Assembly (NCBI GenBank): GCA_023374025.1
Contig: SIJG01000049.1
Coordinates: forward strand, 942,855-1,006,854
Reading direction: 5' to 3'
Source: Heterodera schachtii
Taxonomy: Eukaryota > Nematoda > Chromadorea > Rhabditida > Heteroderidae
Length of the DNA: 64,000 nucleotides
Made by a program: the position numbers and the translations under genes. A model generated the notes under the pieces. The model had not been told where the DNA came from. It searched no databases and was given only the letters and a program-made list of their open reading frames with translations. Below, piece by piece: positions 11,501 to 22,289 of the stretch (within the stretch, counting starts at the first letter, position 1; each line of letters opens with the position of its first letter).

Positions 11501-14113
11501 ATTAAACAATTTAATTGTTTACAGGTCGAAATGGATTGGACAGCTGTTGGTGTAGAAAAAATGAGGGAACAAATAGAATTGGCCGATTATTTGCTAATTG
11601 ACATTATTCCCGAGCGGAATACTGTGGTTGGTTTAAATGTTTGAAAATTGTATCAATCATTTACCTAAATTTACCCCGGCCACAAATTCTCTTAAAGCCT
11701 TCAAAATTTAACTCAAAAATGCACAGAATTGATCCATTGTTTGAAAAAAAAATTGCTAAATATGCGCTTATAATTTTGAAAAAATTCTTATGGACCGAAG
11801 AGCTAAAAAAAGTTACGGATTTCCTAGCGCCTAAATTCTTTCAGGCTAGGGGCCTACCTATATCTAAAAATTTTCAAGTCAAAAAATACAGTTGATATTT
11901 TTCAGCCCTACCCAGCCGGCTATTGGCATGAATTGACCATGAAATTTCATTTCTCCCGTCGTGCTGGATGGTAAAATGCAATGCAAAATCATTGGCACAC
12001 TTTGCCAGAGAAAATGATAAAATAAAATAATTTTGAAAATCCACAATCAGGTACATTCTGCAGGCCTACTTACCCACCTACCTCACCATTTTCATCTGTT
12101 CGTTAAAAAATTTTTATACGAATTTTTTTTATTCAAGAAAATTTCAGCATGGATTTCTTTTGTGCTTGGTACACAGGCCATTCCGGCCCGAACAATGCTC
12201 GGTGTTAATTCACTTTTGGGTGGGAAATTTATTTTAATTTTCAATTTTTAATATATTTTCTTTCAGCGATGACATTCCAGGTTAACAAATAGAAAAAAAT
12301 AATTAATTCATCTGTTGTTCAATTAGTCCAATTCAAATTAATTAATTAGCGCAGGCAATTAAAATAATTCCATTTGAATTTTTAGTTTGGCAACATAATT
12401 CGGTAGGTCAAATGCAGTGCAGTCAAATGGGGCAGGAAAATTTTGCTTTTAATAAAAAAATTTTCAGAAATTTGCCGAAGGTCAGCTATGTTAAAGCAAT
12501 CGACATCTGGTTGCTTTCCTGCATGACTTTCGTGTTTTTTTCGCTTGTTGGAGCTTGCTTGGGTTGGAAAAACTGGAAAAAAAATTATGTAAAAAATTTA
12601 TATAAATTTTAGGTGGGCTACTTAAGCAGAAAGGTTTGTTGTTGATATAAGCAAATTAATTAATTTTTATTTTAATTATTATTAAAGGAAGCGGACAGTC
12701 GCGAGGCTGCAAAAGAGGCCCAAGACGCAGCGGCGGCGGTGGTCCAACAGGTTACGGTACCACCTCCTCGCTACGGTAGCGTCGATGCGCAAAGCGTCGG
12801 GGCCTCCTATCAACAGCTCAACATGCAACAACAGGTTGATCAAGTAATAGATAAATAAGCATTATATTATATTATTTAATTGTTAATTTGGGTAAATATG
12901 AGATTACAGTACTTTATTTAATTGCCAATTCTGGGAATAGGAAATTACAGTACAATATGTATTATTTGGTTACCAATTCGGGCAAATAGGAAATTACAGT
13001 ATGTTATTTAACTGTCGTCGGGCAAATAGGGAAATTACTATATATATGCATTATCTAAAATATTATAACTGTCCATCCATTTCCTTTTCATAAGGAGACG
13101 TTCTGGCGTTGTGCCGTTGACCGGCCAAGCTGACGACGAAGCATCAGCATTGTTGCAACGGATTGAAGGACGAACGCTGGTCACCAACAATGACTATGGC
13201 TATGTGCCGCCTGGTCTTTTGAACGGAAGTGCCCGAGGCAATGAATGTTTTTTTTAAAATTTATTTTTTAAAATTTTCAGTGCCTTTTGTTCCAATGGAC
13301 ACAAATATGACAAGGTCAACAATGCCTCATGTGAAAAAAGTGCCATCACTATCAGATTTCGGTACATCAAAATTTTTTTGATTTTATTTTTCGTTTTTTA
13401 ATTAGTTTTTTGTTTCTTTAACCAAGGGCTCAGCAGCTCTTTCCCGATGAGTTCGCCAACTTCTGCAGCTGCTACCACTGAAGAGCATCTCCAATCCTCC
13501 GAGTTTGAGTAGTTTTTTTTATAATTAATTGTTATTTTCTTGAAAAATTTATATTTTTTTAAATCTTTCTAATGATCTTTGATTTATCGTAAATTTTTAA
13601 ATTTCTCTGCCAATCTTTGAGTATCATAAATTTTAAACTCCTCTCTCTTATAATTTTTCATCTAATATTTTTAAAATCTCTCTGATAATCTAATCTTGGA
13701 TTTATTATAAATTTTTAAACTCTATATATTTAAAATCTCTCTGATAATCTTAGATTTGTCATAAATTTTTAATCTTCTAGAGCTAGGGATCATTCTGGTG
13801 CTGAACATGGCGTGCCCACCATGCCATGCAGCGGCGGATGGCATGGCACTGGTGGCACATCCACTCCCATTAATGGCAGTGACAGAGTCCGATCCCAGCG
13901 TGAACAGTTGGCACTTCGAATTGGTTGGCCAAAAAAAAAATTTCTAAAATATTGAACAAAAATTGAATTTTTGATCGTTACTCGGCACTTGTGTTCCCGG
14001 CACTGTTTGCTCTTTTCAACGTGTTTTATTGGTAATTAAAAAATATTAAAAAAGATATATATTATTTAATCCAAAATATTTGTTTATTTAGGTACCACTA
14101 CATGGCCGAATAA
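8553..14113 (+). CDS. Cys-loop ligand-gated ion channel subunit, probably anion-selective (ACC/LGC type)
   Basis: A pentameric neurotransmitter-gated channel of the plasma membrane. Exon 1 (8553-8659) encodes a signal peptide with the hydrophobic run [16 protein letters not shown]. It joins 9506-9569 and then 9997-10148 in phase. The extracellular domain shows [39 protein letters not shown] and the diagnostic Cys loop [15 protein letters not shown] (13 residues between cysteines). M1 starts near [15 protein letters not shown]. The PAR motif before M2 ([17 protein letters not shown]) marks anion channels. M3 is preceded by [15 protein letters not shown] long variable M3-M4 loop follows. M4 reads [20 protein letters not shown] and ends in MAE, stop 14111-14113, with AATAAA at 14180-14185. 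Ligand and exact subfamily are not determinable by eye. One odd point is an apparent one-base frameshift in M3 at a T7 run (12535-12541). Confidence 0.9.
9706..9965. mobile_element. CAGGGATG-type dispersed repeat in a channel-gene intron
   Basis: Intronic block starting CCAGGGATGAAATTTCGAGG and carrying degenerate units with GGAATTCC, CCGAAT and TCTCGGAATTC. Similar sequence starting CAGGGAT occurs at 36234 and 53456, and the reverse form ending ATCCCT(G) occurs at 23390 and 57918. Shared ends suggest decayed copies of one non-autonomous element family. Only the ends are readable. Confidence 0.45.
10990..11130. repeat. GGCAAAAA-rich intronic repeat
   Basis: Channel-gene intron sequence with repeated GGCAAAAAA words next to AACTAGCTAACTAAAAAAG. 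A similar GGCA(C/T)AAAA-rich stretch lies inside the foldback element at 60740-60900. The link is a resemblance only. Confidence 0.3.
12866..13050. repeat. Intronic minisatellite, about 60-bp unit, about 4 copies
   Basis: The intron before the [11 protein letters not shown] exon of the channel gene holds about four diverged copies built on TTATTTAATTGCCAATTCGG, GGCAAATAGG and GAAATTACAGTA. Copies differ by substitutions and small indels. No coding function is suggested. Confidence 0.65.
13560..13780. repeat. Intronic minisatellite with TCTCTGATAATCT units
   Basis: Diverged tandem copies of AAATCTCTCTGATAATCTTA followed by GATTTATCATAAATTTTTAA lie in an intron of the channel gene just before the exon that starts DHSGAEHG. 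Confidence 0.55.
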
Positions 14114-14290
14114 ATAGTGATGATGAGATTAATTCAATATTATATTTTTGTATTAACAAACTTTGCAAATTTTTTTAGAAATAAATTTATGTAAAAATAT
14201 AAAACGATATATAAAATGAGACAATTAGGTGATTTTTTGCATTAAATCTTAATTTTGAAAGCAAGCGAAGCAAAAAACAACTTAAAATTG

Positions 14291-14402
14291 GGGGTTAAGA
14301 GCCCGCCCCGACCCCGAGTTCTCCGCGACCTTTTTGAGTCCTCCCCAATCCCCGTTCTGTCCTCCCCCGCCCACCTCGTTCACCGAGGGGTCGGGGCTTT
14401 AC
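14291..14402. mobile_element. Short GC-rich foldback element between convergent genes
   Basis: The left arm GGGTTAAGAGCCCGCCCCGA and the right end CGAGGGGTCGGGGCTTTACCC are near-complementary, giving a GC-rich inverted-repeat unit of about 110 bp in AT-rich DNA. It sits in the 338-bp gap between the 3' ends of the channel and kinase genes. It could be a MITE or a structured 3' region. The ends were read by eye. Confidence 0.5.
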
Positions 14403-14450
14403 CCTAATTAAAATATGTAATTTTTTTTGGTTTTGTTTTTCATCATAAAT

Positions 14451-17283
14451 TCATTTTTTCATCTCTGCTTCTGCTGGAGGTGTCGTCAACGGTTCATCAC
14501 TGAAACTGCTTCCTTTTGTGGGCGTCACCAACTGCACCGCTTTTTTCTTCTTCAATGCCGCCACCGTTAATGTATTGCCGTTGCTGTTTTTGTCTTGTTG
14601 CTGAATCACAACCGTTGTTGTTGTGGTGCCATTCTTGTCTGTTGTACTGCTTGAACTTGACGACTCAGGCACACCAACAACAGCTGCAACTGGTTCAGCT
14701 ACAGCAGCAGAAACAAAGGCATTCTTCTCTTTCAGAAACTGTGTTGCTGCTAATTGTTCCGTGTTGCCGTCCTCTGTTTGTTTCTCTGTGCATTCAGTTG
14801 GTTGTTCAACAGCAGTGACCACCGCAACCGGTGGCATTGTGCCACCGCCTGTTTTGGCCTGGTGTTGCTGCTGGGCTAATGCCGTCGACGCATTCGCGAC
14901 CACGGCATTATTAATCAGTGTGGTGGCGGCACCGTTTTCTGTCACGGCAGCTGCTGCTGCTGAAGCCTTGCGAATCAGCGCAGTTTGTCGCTGTGCCACA
15001 TTTGCGGCTCGTCGTGCCAGGACGAACGAGTCGCGCAGTTGCGTTGCTCCTTTGGCGGCAGCAATTGCACGCGCCGACTGCGACACATAACCGTTATGAT
15101 CAACGCGTTGCTTCAACTTCTCAAGCGTAGAAGCGGAGGATGGCGTTGTTGTTGACGCCGTGGACAGTGATGGCCCAATTGTGGCACATTTCTGTGTTTG
15201 TACGCCTAAAAAAAATAAATAATAAATAAGGTGCCCACTCCAGGAGAGAGATTTTCTTGTCGGCAGTTTATTGAGACAATAATTTAAATTTAATTGGGCT
15301 GGACAACACCTGTTGGTTCTGCTCCGGCCACACTCATCTGCTCCCAGCGGTCTTTAAGCTGCGACACGGTGTTTATTCCGCTCCGACTTATGTGCTGTTG
15401 CTGATCGTCAATCACCTAACATAAGCCAAATTTGACTATATTAATACCGTATTTCCTAAAAAAAGAGCCCCCGGGGCTCTTTTTCTTAACACCCATTAAG
15501 AGGGGGAATGGCTTACTTCAGGGGGCGGGGCTCTAATCAGAAGGCCGGGGGTGGAGTCTATTTCTCAACTGTCCATAAAAATCGGGCTTTATTTCATGAG
15601 GATAGTATTTGTGAGGGGGGGGGGGTGCTGTATTAGAGAAAATACGGTAACTGTTCCCTCTTAAAATGTGAATTATAACGTCAAAAAAAATTTTTTTTTT
15701 TAATTGAGAGAGAATATAATTAAAATTACTTACATCAGCCTCTTCCATTGTGTCCGCGTTGTCCTCCGATTCTTCGCGCAAAATTGTCACAGACTCAGCC
15801 GAATCCACTGATGAAGTGAGAAGGGGACAGGCCGAAATGTTGCTGAACTGCTTCATTTCGTCGGTTGGCAAATGCTTTTCCAGCTCATGAAGAATGTTGG
15901 AGAATTCGGGCCGTGCAATTGGGTCAAAAATTAAAAATATATATAATCAAATATATAATAATTATTATATTTGCTAAACGACATTTTACCATGATGCCAA
16001 GCCGAGCTCAATATCTGAATGATATGTTGAGGAAATTGGGCAGTTGCTTCTGTCGGAAGTTGAGGACGACCTGAGGAGAAAACACTCGGCAAATTTATTT
16101 GGAATTTAATTAAAAAAACTTTTTTAATATTTTTTATTATTATTTCACTGCCTGCACACACTTCGTTTATATGCCATTTCGGCAGCTGCCGCTGCCGGCT
16201 TTAGTTGTGAGAATGGCAATTCAGCTGCATGAATTTCCCACAACACCAAGGCGTAGCTGAACACGTCGACCTTCATGAATTGATGTTGTTTTTTTTAATT
16301 TTGAAAATAATTTAATAATTTTCTAATTAATTATTATTTATAAAACTTTATGATCGTAGCGGCAACTTTGCGTGAACACTTCCGGCGCCATCCAGCGGAG
16401 GTTCTGGAAAAAATATTTCAAAATTTTTATTAAAGATAAACGGAATATAATTAATTTATTGGACTAGATGACAATTGGATCATTCGTCCAAAATTGGACA
16501 TTGTATCCGCGGAATGAATTGTCTCTTCAATTATTTAGGCTAGGCTATAACCCCGGGCTGCTTGGTCATGTTGTCGTCACGCTTGTCATGCGAACCAGCG
16601 AAGCGCGACTCGCCAAAGTCGGCGACCACTGCCCGGCCATTGTTGTGCAACAGAATGTTGTGTGAGTTCTGACAAAAATACCGTATTTTTAGCCCCATGA
16701 AATACGGTATGTGTATCGTTTTTGTTATATTGTCCTACCAAATCCCTGTGAATGACCGGCCGTTCCACCAACTCGTGCAAATATTTCATTCCTCTCGCAA
16801 TGTCCACACCGATGCAAAGTCGGAGTGTCATCTCGAAGACCCTGGACAGTTTTTTTAGTTTTTTTTTTAATTTTTGTATAAATTTTGAAAAAAAAAATCG
16901 TTGAAAATAAATCAATTTTACAATATTTATAAATTGGATGAACTTTTTTAAAAATAAAAATAGAATGAATGGTTTTCTATTAACACCTCTTCTGTACGTG
17001 GAGCAGTGAGAAAAGTGAGCCAGCTGAGGCAAACTCAGTAATAATTGCAAATTGCTAAAAAAAAAATTAAAATTAGAAAATTAAAAACTAAAAAAAATCT
17101 TACGCTTGGGTCATCCATGCAAGCCCCGATAAATGCCACAATGTTTGTGTGCTTTAAATGTGACACTATGGACACTTCCCGGCAGAACATATCAACCTAG
17201 AAAAATATTAAAAAAAATATATTTTTTAATGAACCAAAAATATATTTTAAATTAAAATGTTTCTAATAACCAAAAATATATTT

Positions 17284-17317
<34 letters not shown>

Positions 17318-20300
17318 TGAACCTAGAAAAATAAAAAATTATAATGTTTGAAATCAAAAATGCCAATCATTTTTCCGCCCACCTCTGTTTTTGCTCCGAA
17401 TGCAACAACCTTAGAAAAATATGGGAATTTTTGCCGTGAAATTTGACAAAATTAATACACACATACCTTATACCGCTTTACCGCAACGGTTTTGCCGCGG
17501 TAAACACCACGGTAAACTTTGCCAAACGAACCATTGCCAAAAATTTCGAAGATTTTTTTTTGTTTAAATTTTTTTACAGTTCAACTACCAATTGGTTCTT
17601 TAAGCTCAACGTCTAGCAGTGAAAGATGGTGTGCGGAACGGAGCTCACCGCGCAGTTGTAAAATTTCTGCTTTTTCCTGTTAACATTGAATCATGATGAA
17701 ATGTCAAAGAATAAATCCACGTGGTACATATTGTTTTAAAAATCAGAAAATTTCTTTTCCAATTTTTGAATTGAAATTTTCATATTTATATTTATATTAA
17801 ATGTGTCTATAAAATTTTGATCAAAAATGCTTTCATAGACCGGAATTATGTAATAAATATTATAATTATAATATCTTTTAAAAAATTGTATTTAGAGAAA
17901 ATTTAATAAAAAAAATACCAAAAATTATTTAAAATGATAAAAAATTGTATTTAAGAAATTTAATAATAAATAAAATTCAATTATTTATTTTTTAATTGTA
18001 TTTATGAAATTAATTAAAATTGTAACTATTTGAAAAAGCATATCTTTTTTCAAATAATTCAAAAATCAACTTTTGTCATTGAACGCAGACGACCAAGCGG
18101 AGAAGGTAATGGCGTATATGAACTGCTTCCGGAGCTTTAACATTTTAATTTTCGTTTTTCAATATTCTGAATATACTGTAAATGACCTGTATTCAGAGCA
18201 AGCGTCTGAATCGGGGCCGCCGATTTGCATAATATTTTAGCATATTCACAATCTGTGGAACATTTTTATTTTTTGAATATATATTTTTGTGTAACTATTA
18301 ATTTTAAAATATTATTTATTTATTTTTAATTTTAATTTTTTTTTTAAATTTATTCGCCTGATCATGGCCCTTTTCATAGGCCCATAAAATTGGTGTTTGC
18401 GGCTGAAATTGTTGGTCCTCCAAACACTTTGCGTAGCGTGGAAAATCGACAACAGACTGCGCAAAAGCAAAAATTTTTAAAAAATTCGAAAATTTTTTTT
18501 TTACCAAATTTTTATCCGAATTTTCCGCTCGTGCAAATGGCGCAATTCGCGAGGCCAACGACGAAATTCCGTTGTATGATGATAAAGGGTGTTGTTGTTG
18601 GTTTTGAGTGTTGGTGTTATTATTTCCTTGAGGAAAAGTTTAATGTTATAATTTAATTCAATTAAAATTATTAATTAAAAAAGTATTTTAATTGGTTATT
18701 AATGAATACGCAATTTAAAAAAATTATTTAAAAAAATGAAATAAATGTTACCGAATTGGTTGATCAGAGGACTGTCAACTGCACGGGCAGTCAAAGATTG
18801 ATCAGCTCCATTGTCCAGCAGATATTGCACCACACGGATGTGCCCGTGGAAGCACGCGCTGTGTAATGCTTAAAAAATCAAATAAAATTTAAATATTAAA
18901 TAAATAAAATTTAAAAATCAAAATTTGCCTGTATGCCCATCCTGAGCCTGGTAATTTGGGTCAACCTGAAAATGGCGAAAAATAAAAAATTAAAAAGTTT
19001 TACTCAAAAAACCTCCGGTTGGCGCATCAGAAAACAGACCAACTCGAAGCGTCCCGCTGTACAAGCGGCCATCAATGGGGTTTCGGAAAATAAATTTTCC
19101 TATTTTATAAAAATAAATAAAAAAAAATGATTTTGTTTTTAATTTGAAAATTTCAATTTACCATTCCCAGCACTTCACTGCCCGCGGCACCCAACAGCTG
19201 CTTGACCGCGTCCATTCGACCACAATAACATGCTGAGTGAAGTGCCTTGAAAAAATTTATTCAAAGACTAATTGATCAAAAATTGAAATTTCAAAAAAAA
19301 AATCGGAGATCTTTTTGAGTCGAGACCGGGCCTAAATTCAATAACCGAGACCAACTTGGACACAATACTCAATAAAACCGCCTTTGTTAATCAAACACCC
19401 GATTTCGATAAGCTTCATTTTGTCCTACTGTAGCTTTTGCTACCGTCCACCTACCGTATCCCCATATAAATTTGTCTGTAGTGCAAATTGTCGCGCATCT
19501 TTGGCCTTTTCCAACAGCAGGCCCATCGAGGTACAATGTCCAGTCTTGGCCGCAAAATGCAGGGCAGTGTTGCCCTCGTCATCCGCAAGTGTCGGGTCAG
19601 CGCCGGCTTCGAGAAAAGCCTGAAATTTCGAATTTCAGCACCCTAAAAGTTCAACACGGGTGCACCCTGAAGCGAAATTTCGCAAAAATTTAAAAATTTG
19701 GATCAAAAATGGATCAATGGCGGGAGGCGACGGGTTGCTTCAATTTCCCACACCTTCAACATTGCCGGATTTGCTTTGCCCGCAGCAATATGAATCTGAA
19801 AAAGCGATTGATCACTTTTTTTTTTGACAAATAACAAATTGATCTGCACCGGTCGGTCATGAACACCGCCGCATGCATTTGGGTCGGCGCCCGCCTCGAG
19901 CAGTTCCCGCACGATCTGTTGTAGAACACGCAAATTTACAATTGAGAGAGACAGCCAGGGCGAAATTCTGCAACCTGAGCATGCCCGAAATAGGTGGCAC
20001 AATGAAGTGCGGTATAGCGCACAAAGTCCTGTGACTGTAGGTTGGCACCATGCGCGACCAGTACCCGCAACACATCCACATTGCCGGACCTTTGGTGTTA
20101 AAGAGTGTGCCGTCTTTTTTGGTGCAGTTTTTTGGAATTTTTTTAAAATCTTTAAATTTAAAATTGTTTGTAAAATTTTCTCGAGAGTGAGAGAATAAAT
20201 GAATTGTACATGGCCGCCAAGTGGAGAGGAGGCGGTACACCCGACGCGGTCGGCGTCGCGTTCGGGTCCGCGCCTTCCTCCAGCAGCGTCTGCAACGCGC

Positions 20301-21103
20301 TTTTATCTCCCTTATAGACAGCAATATGCAGTGCGGTGAACCCGTTCCGCGTCCGCTGTTGCAACAACGCGCGTGCACGCTGTTGATGCTGTGCAGCGTC
20401 AGCTGCAACGTTGTGCGCGTCGCCACCGACACAGACACCGTCTCCATTTGCGGCATTGGCATTGTTGGTGATTTTGCACGGTGATTGTTCAGTGCCATTC
20501 GATGACGCGACATTGCTGGTGGTGGTGGTGCCGGCTTCACTACAACGGTTCCAACGCTCCAACAAAAGGCGAATTTTCTCGGATTGCTAAAGTGGTAAAA
20601 ATAAAAAAAGTTGCCACCTTTTTTTGTGCCAAAAAATTAGAAAATTCACTAATGACCTGTTCACAAATCCCAATGCAGATCAAATGGAGAAGTGAAAGCT
20701 CACGACTGCCATTACTCACTTTCTCATCACAATTTTTGTCCAATTGGTCCAATTCGGAACGGAATTCCTCGAGGGTACCCTGACTAAAAATTCTATAAAT
20801 TTTTTGAATTTTCCATTGAATACGCCTCTAAAATTCTTCAAAATATTTAAAAATTGAAGCGTACAAGCAATTGATGTGAAGAGCAGAGCGAGCATCAAAT
20901 TTCGGTTTTATGTCATCATTTAATTTTGACCGAACAATAGCATATCCCTCACTAATCCGTTTCTTCAGCTCATCTGATTTGAAATTTAATTTAAAGAGCC
21001 ATTTAATTAATTAGGTAATTTCATTAAAAATATTTATTTCATTTTCTATTTTGGTGGCTTTACCTGCGCATGACAGTTGAGGCCTTGACTTGTAGTTACC
21101 CAT
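14451..21103 (-). CDS. TNNI3K: TNNI3K-type ankyrin-repeat protein kinase
   Basis: Orthologue of TNNI3K, the cardiac troponin-I-interacting kinase of vertebrates. The start at 21103 gives [12 protein letters not shown], nearly identical to human [12 protein letters not shown], and is followed by [13 protein letters not shown] (human DEWKKKVSESYVI). Ankyrin repeats run over about 18750-20540, for example [20 protein letters not shown] and [10 protein letters not shown]. The kinase domain (about 15900-17560) has the glycine loop GNGSFGKV, the lysine in [52 protein letters not shown] and a final RPEFSNIL. All catalytic residues appear intact. The C-terminus keeps [12 protein letters not shown], like human IDKYGYVSD, then a Ser/Ala/Gln-rich tail ending at TGA 14451-14453. 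MGNYKS fits the N-myristoylation pattern (G at 2, S at 6). The intron before the last exon holds an in-frame stop and AATAAA, suggesting a short isoform. Confidence 0.95.
15267..15292 (-). terminator. Possible alternative intronic 3' end of the TNNI3K gene
   Basis: If the last intron is not removed, the frame reads [10 protein letters not shown] and stops at 15290-15292. An AATAAA (15267-15272) follows 17 bases later. Splicing at ACAG|GTGTTG instead gives AEPTGVQTQKC and the long tail. Both endings are therefore possible from the sequence; use of the short one is inferred. Confidence 0.4.
15447..15647. mobile_element. CCGTATTT-type MITE with TA flanks
   Basis: A 201-bp element beginning CCGTATTTCCTAAAA and ending GAGAAAATACGG, flanked on both sides by TA. 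This is the duplication made by Tc1/mariner-type transposases. The core is GC-rich with AGAGCCCCCGGGGCTCT and GGCGGGGCTCT. It lies in an intron of the TNNI3K gene. Confidence 0.75.
16681..16707. mobile_element. Minimal 27-bp copy of the CCGTATTT element
   Basis: The unit starts CCGTATTTTTAGCC and ends ATGAAATACGG, flanked by TA on both sides, in the short kinase intron between the VVADFG exon and the HRDL exon. Little more than the two inverted ends remains. It may be an internal deletion derivative. Confidence 0.6.
17285..17316. repeat. (AT)n microsatellite
   Basis: An uninterrupted run of AT dinucleotides of about 30 bases in a TNNI3K-gene intron. Confidence 0.9.
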
Positions 21104-22289
21104 CAAAATAAACTGCTGAAGCGGGTTGGAACCAACCAGTCTCGACTGGATCATTCAAGAGCAAATGGAAAATTTCCACATCCCGAAGATATATTTATTT
21201 GCCTGGTGATCGATCCCTCACATTTTCGATCGATCAATTCACTCATTATCTTTTATCGTCTGCGGTCTCCGAGTTTGAAAAAGTCTCTTCTCCCTCTCCC
21301 TTTCTCTAATCATTGGCCAAAAAAATTTCGCTTCTTCTCTTTGAAAAATTGCAAAAATAAAGCTAATTTTTATTTTTTGGATATATAGTTATAATATTTT
21401 TAGAATTAATATTTATTAAAAATAATTAAATTAATTTTTATACATGAATTATTTTAGTGCTAATTTTCGATTTCTTGTAAATATTTTGTGATAAAATTTG
21501 TGTCAAAAAAAATTTTACATTATAAAAATACGAATGAATTGTTTTTTGGCTTTGGGATTTTTTATTATCATTAAAAAATTGATACTTTTTTAAATTTCCA
21601 ATAAAATACCGACCCAAAAGATATTGCTGTTTTTTTAATTGCTTCAACATTTAATACAATGGGTACATATCGTAAATGTCCCAATTGTATTTAAATATAG
21701 GATCATTAAATTCTACATTTTTTGACATTCATTCGTCAGTCGTTGCTAAAACAAAACATCCATTTTTGACGAAAATCCTCTTCAAATTTAAGGGGAAATC
21801 CGATGACGCATTTTGCCAAAGGCAAAAAAAAAAAACTTAAAAGCATTGGCCAACAATTCGTCTTTCAATTGGCGCTTCGTGCCAGCTGCAGTTGGTGCCT
21901 TTGGATATATATTGGTGGTGGAAATTCCCCCGAGGGCACAAAATCGGGGGAAAGAAAGGCACGCCGCCGCCAAAGAGACGGACAACCGACCGACATACAA
22001 TTGGATGCCAAAAAAGAAAGGCCCCCAATTTATGGATTTTTGCCTACACTTTCACCACAGATACTCACACATATTGAATGACCATCAGCCGATGAACAAA
22101 ATTTATTAATTCAATTCATTTTTATTGTGCTTAAATTTCACAAATACCGTATCCCAGTCAATAAATTTTCAATTTTTAGTACTGTATTCTTAAAGCATTC
22201 AATTTTCTGTCAATGTGCATTCAATCGACAGAAAGGTTTTTAAGGCTGCTGATAAGCGTGTAAAAGCGCTCACTAAGGCACCCTCCACA
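21104..22289. other. Divergent intergenic region between the TNNI3K and TWK genes
   Basis: About 1.2 kb separate the two start codons, which face away from each other. Most is AT-rich. An open stretch near 21800-22080 has moderately protein-like composition (RFVPAAVGAFGYILVVEIPP in one frame) but no ATG in that frame, no clear splice partner and no recognised family, so it is not called as a gene. Confidence 0.5.

Noticed and set aside
14516..15130. Plus-strand open frames of 70-155 codons
   Set aside because: Antisense of the GC-richer, repeat-rich last exon of the TNNI3K gene.
20221..20484. Plus-strand Arg-rich frame
   Set aside because: Antisense of the ankyrin-repeat exon that reads [17 protein letters not shown] on the minus strand.
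21803..22109. Open frames between the TNNI3K and TWK genes
   Set aside because: Some protein-like composition, but the best frame lacks an ATG and I see no splice partner or family.
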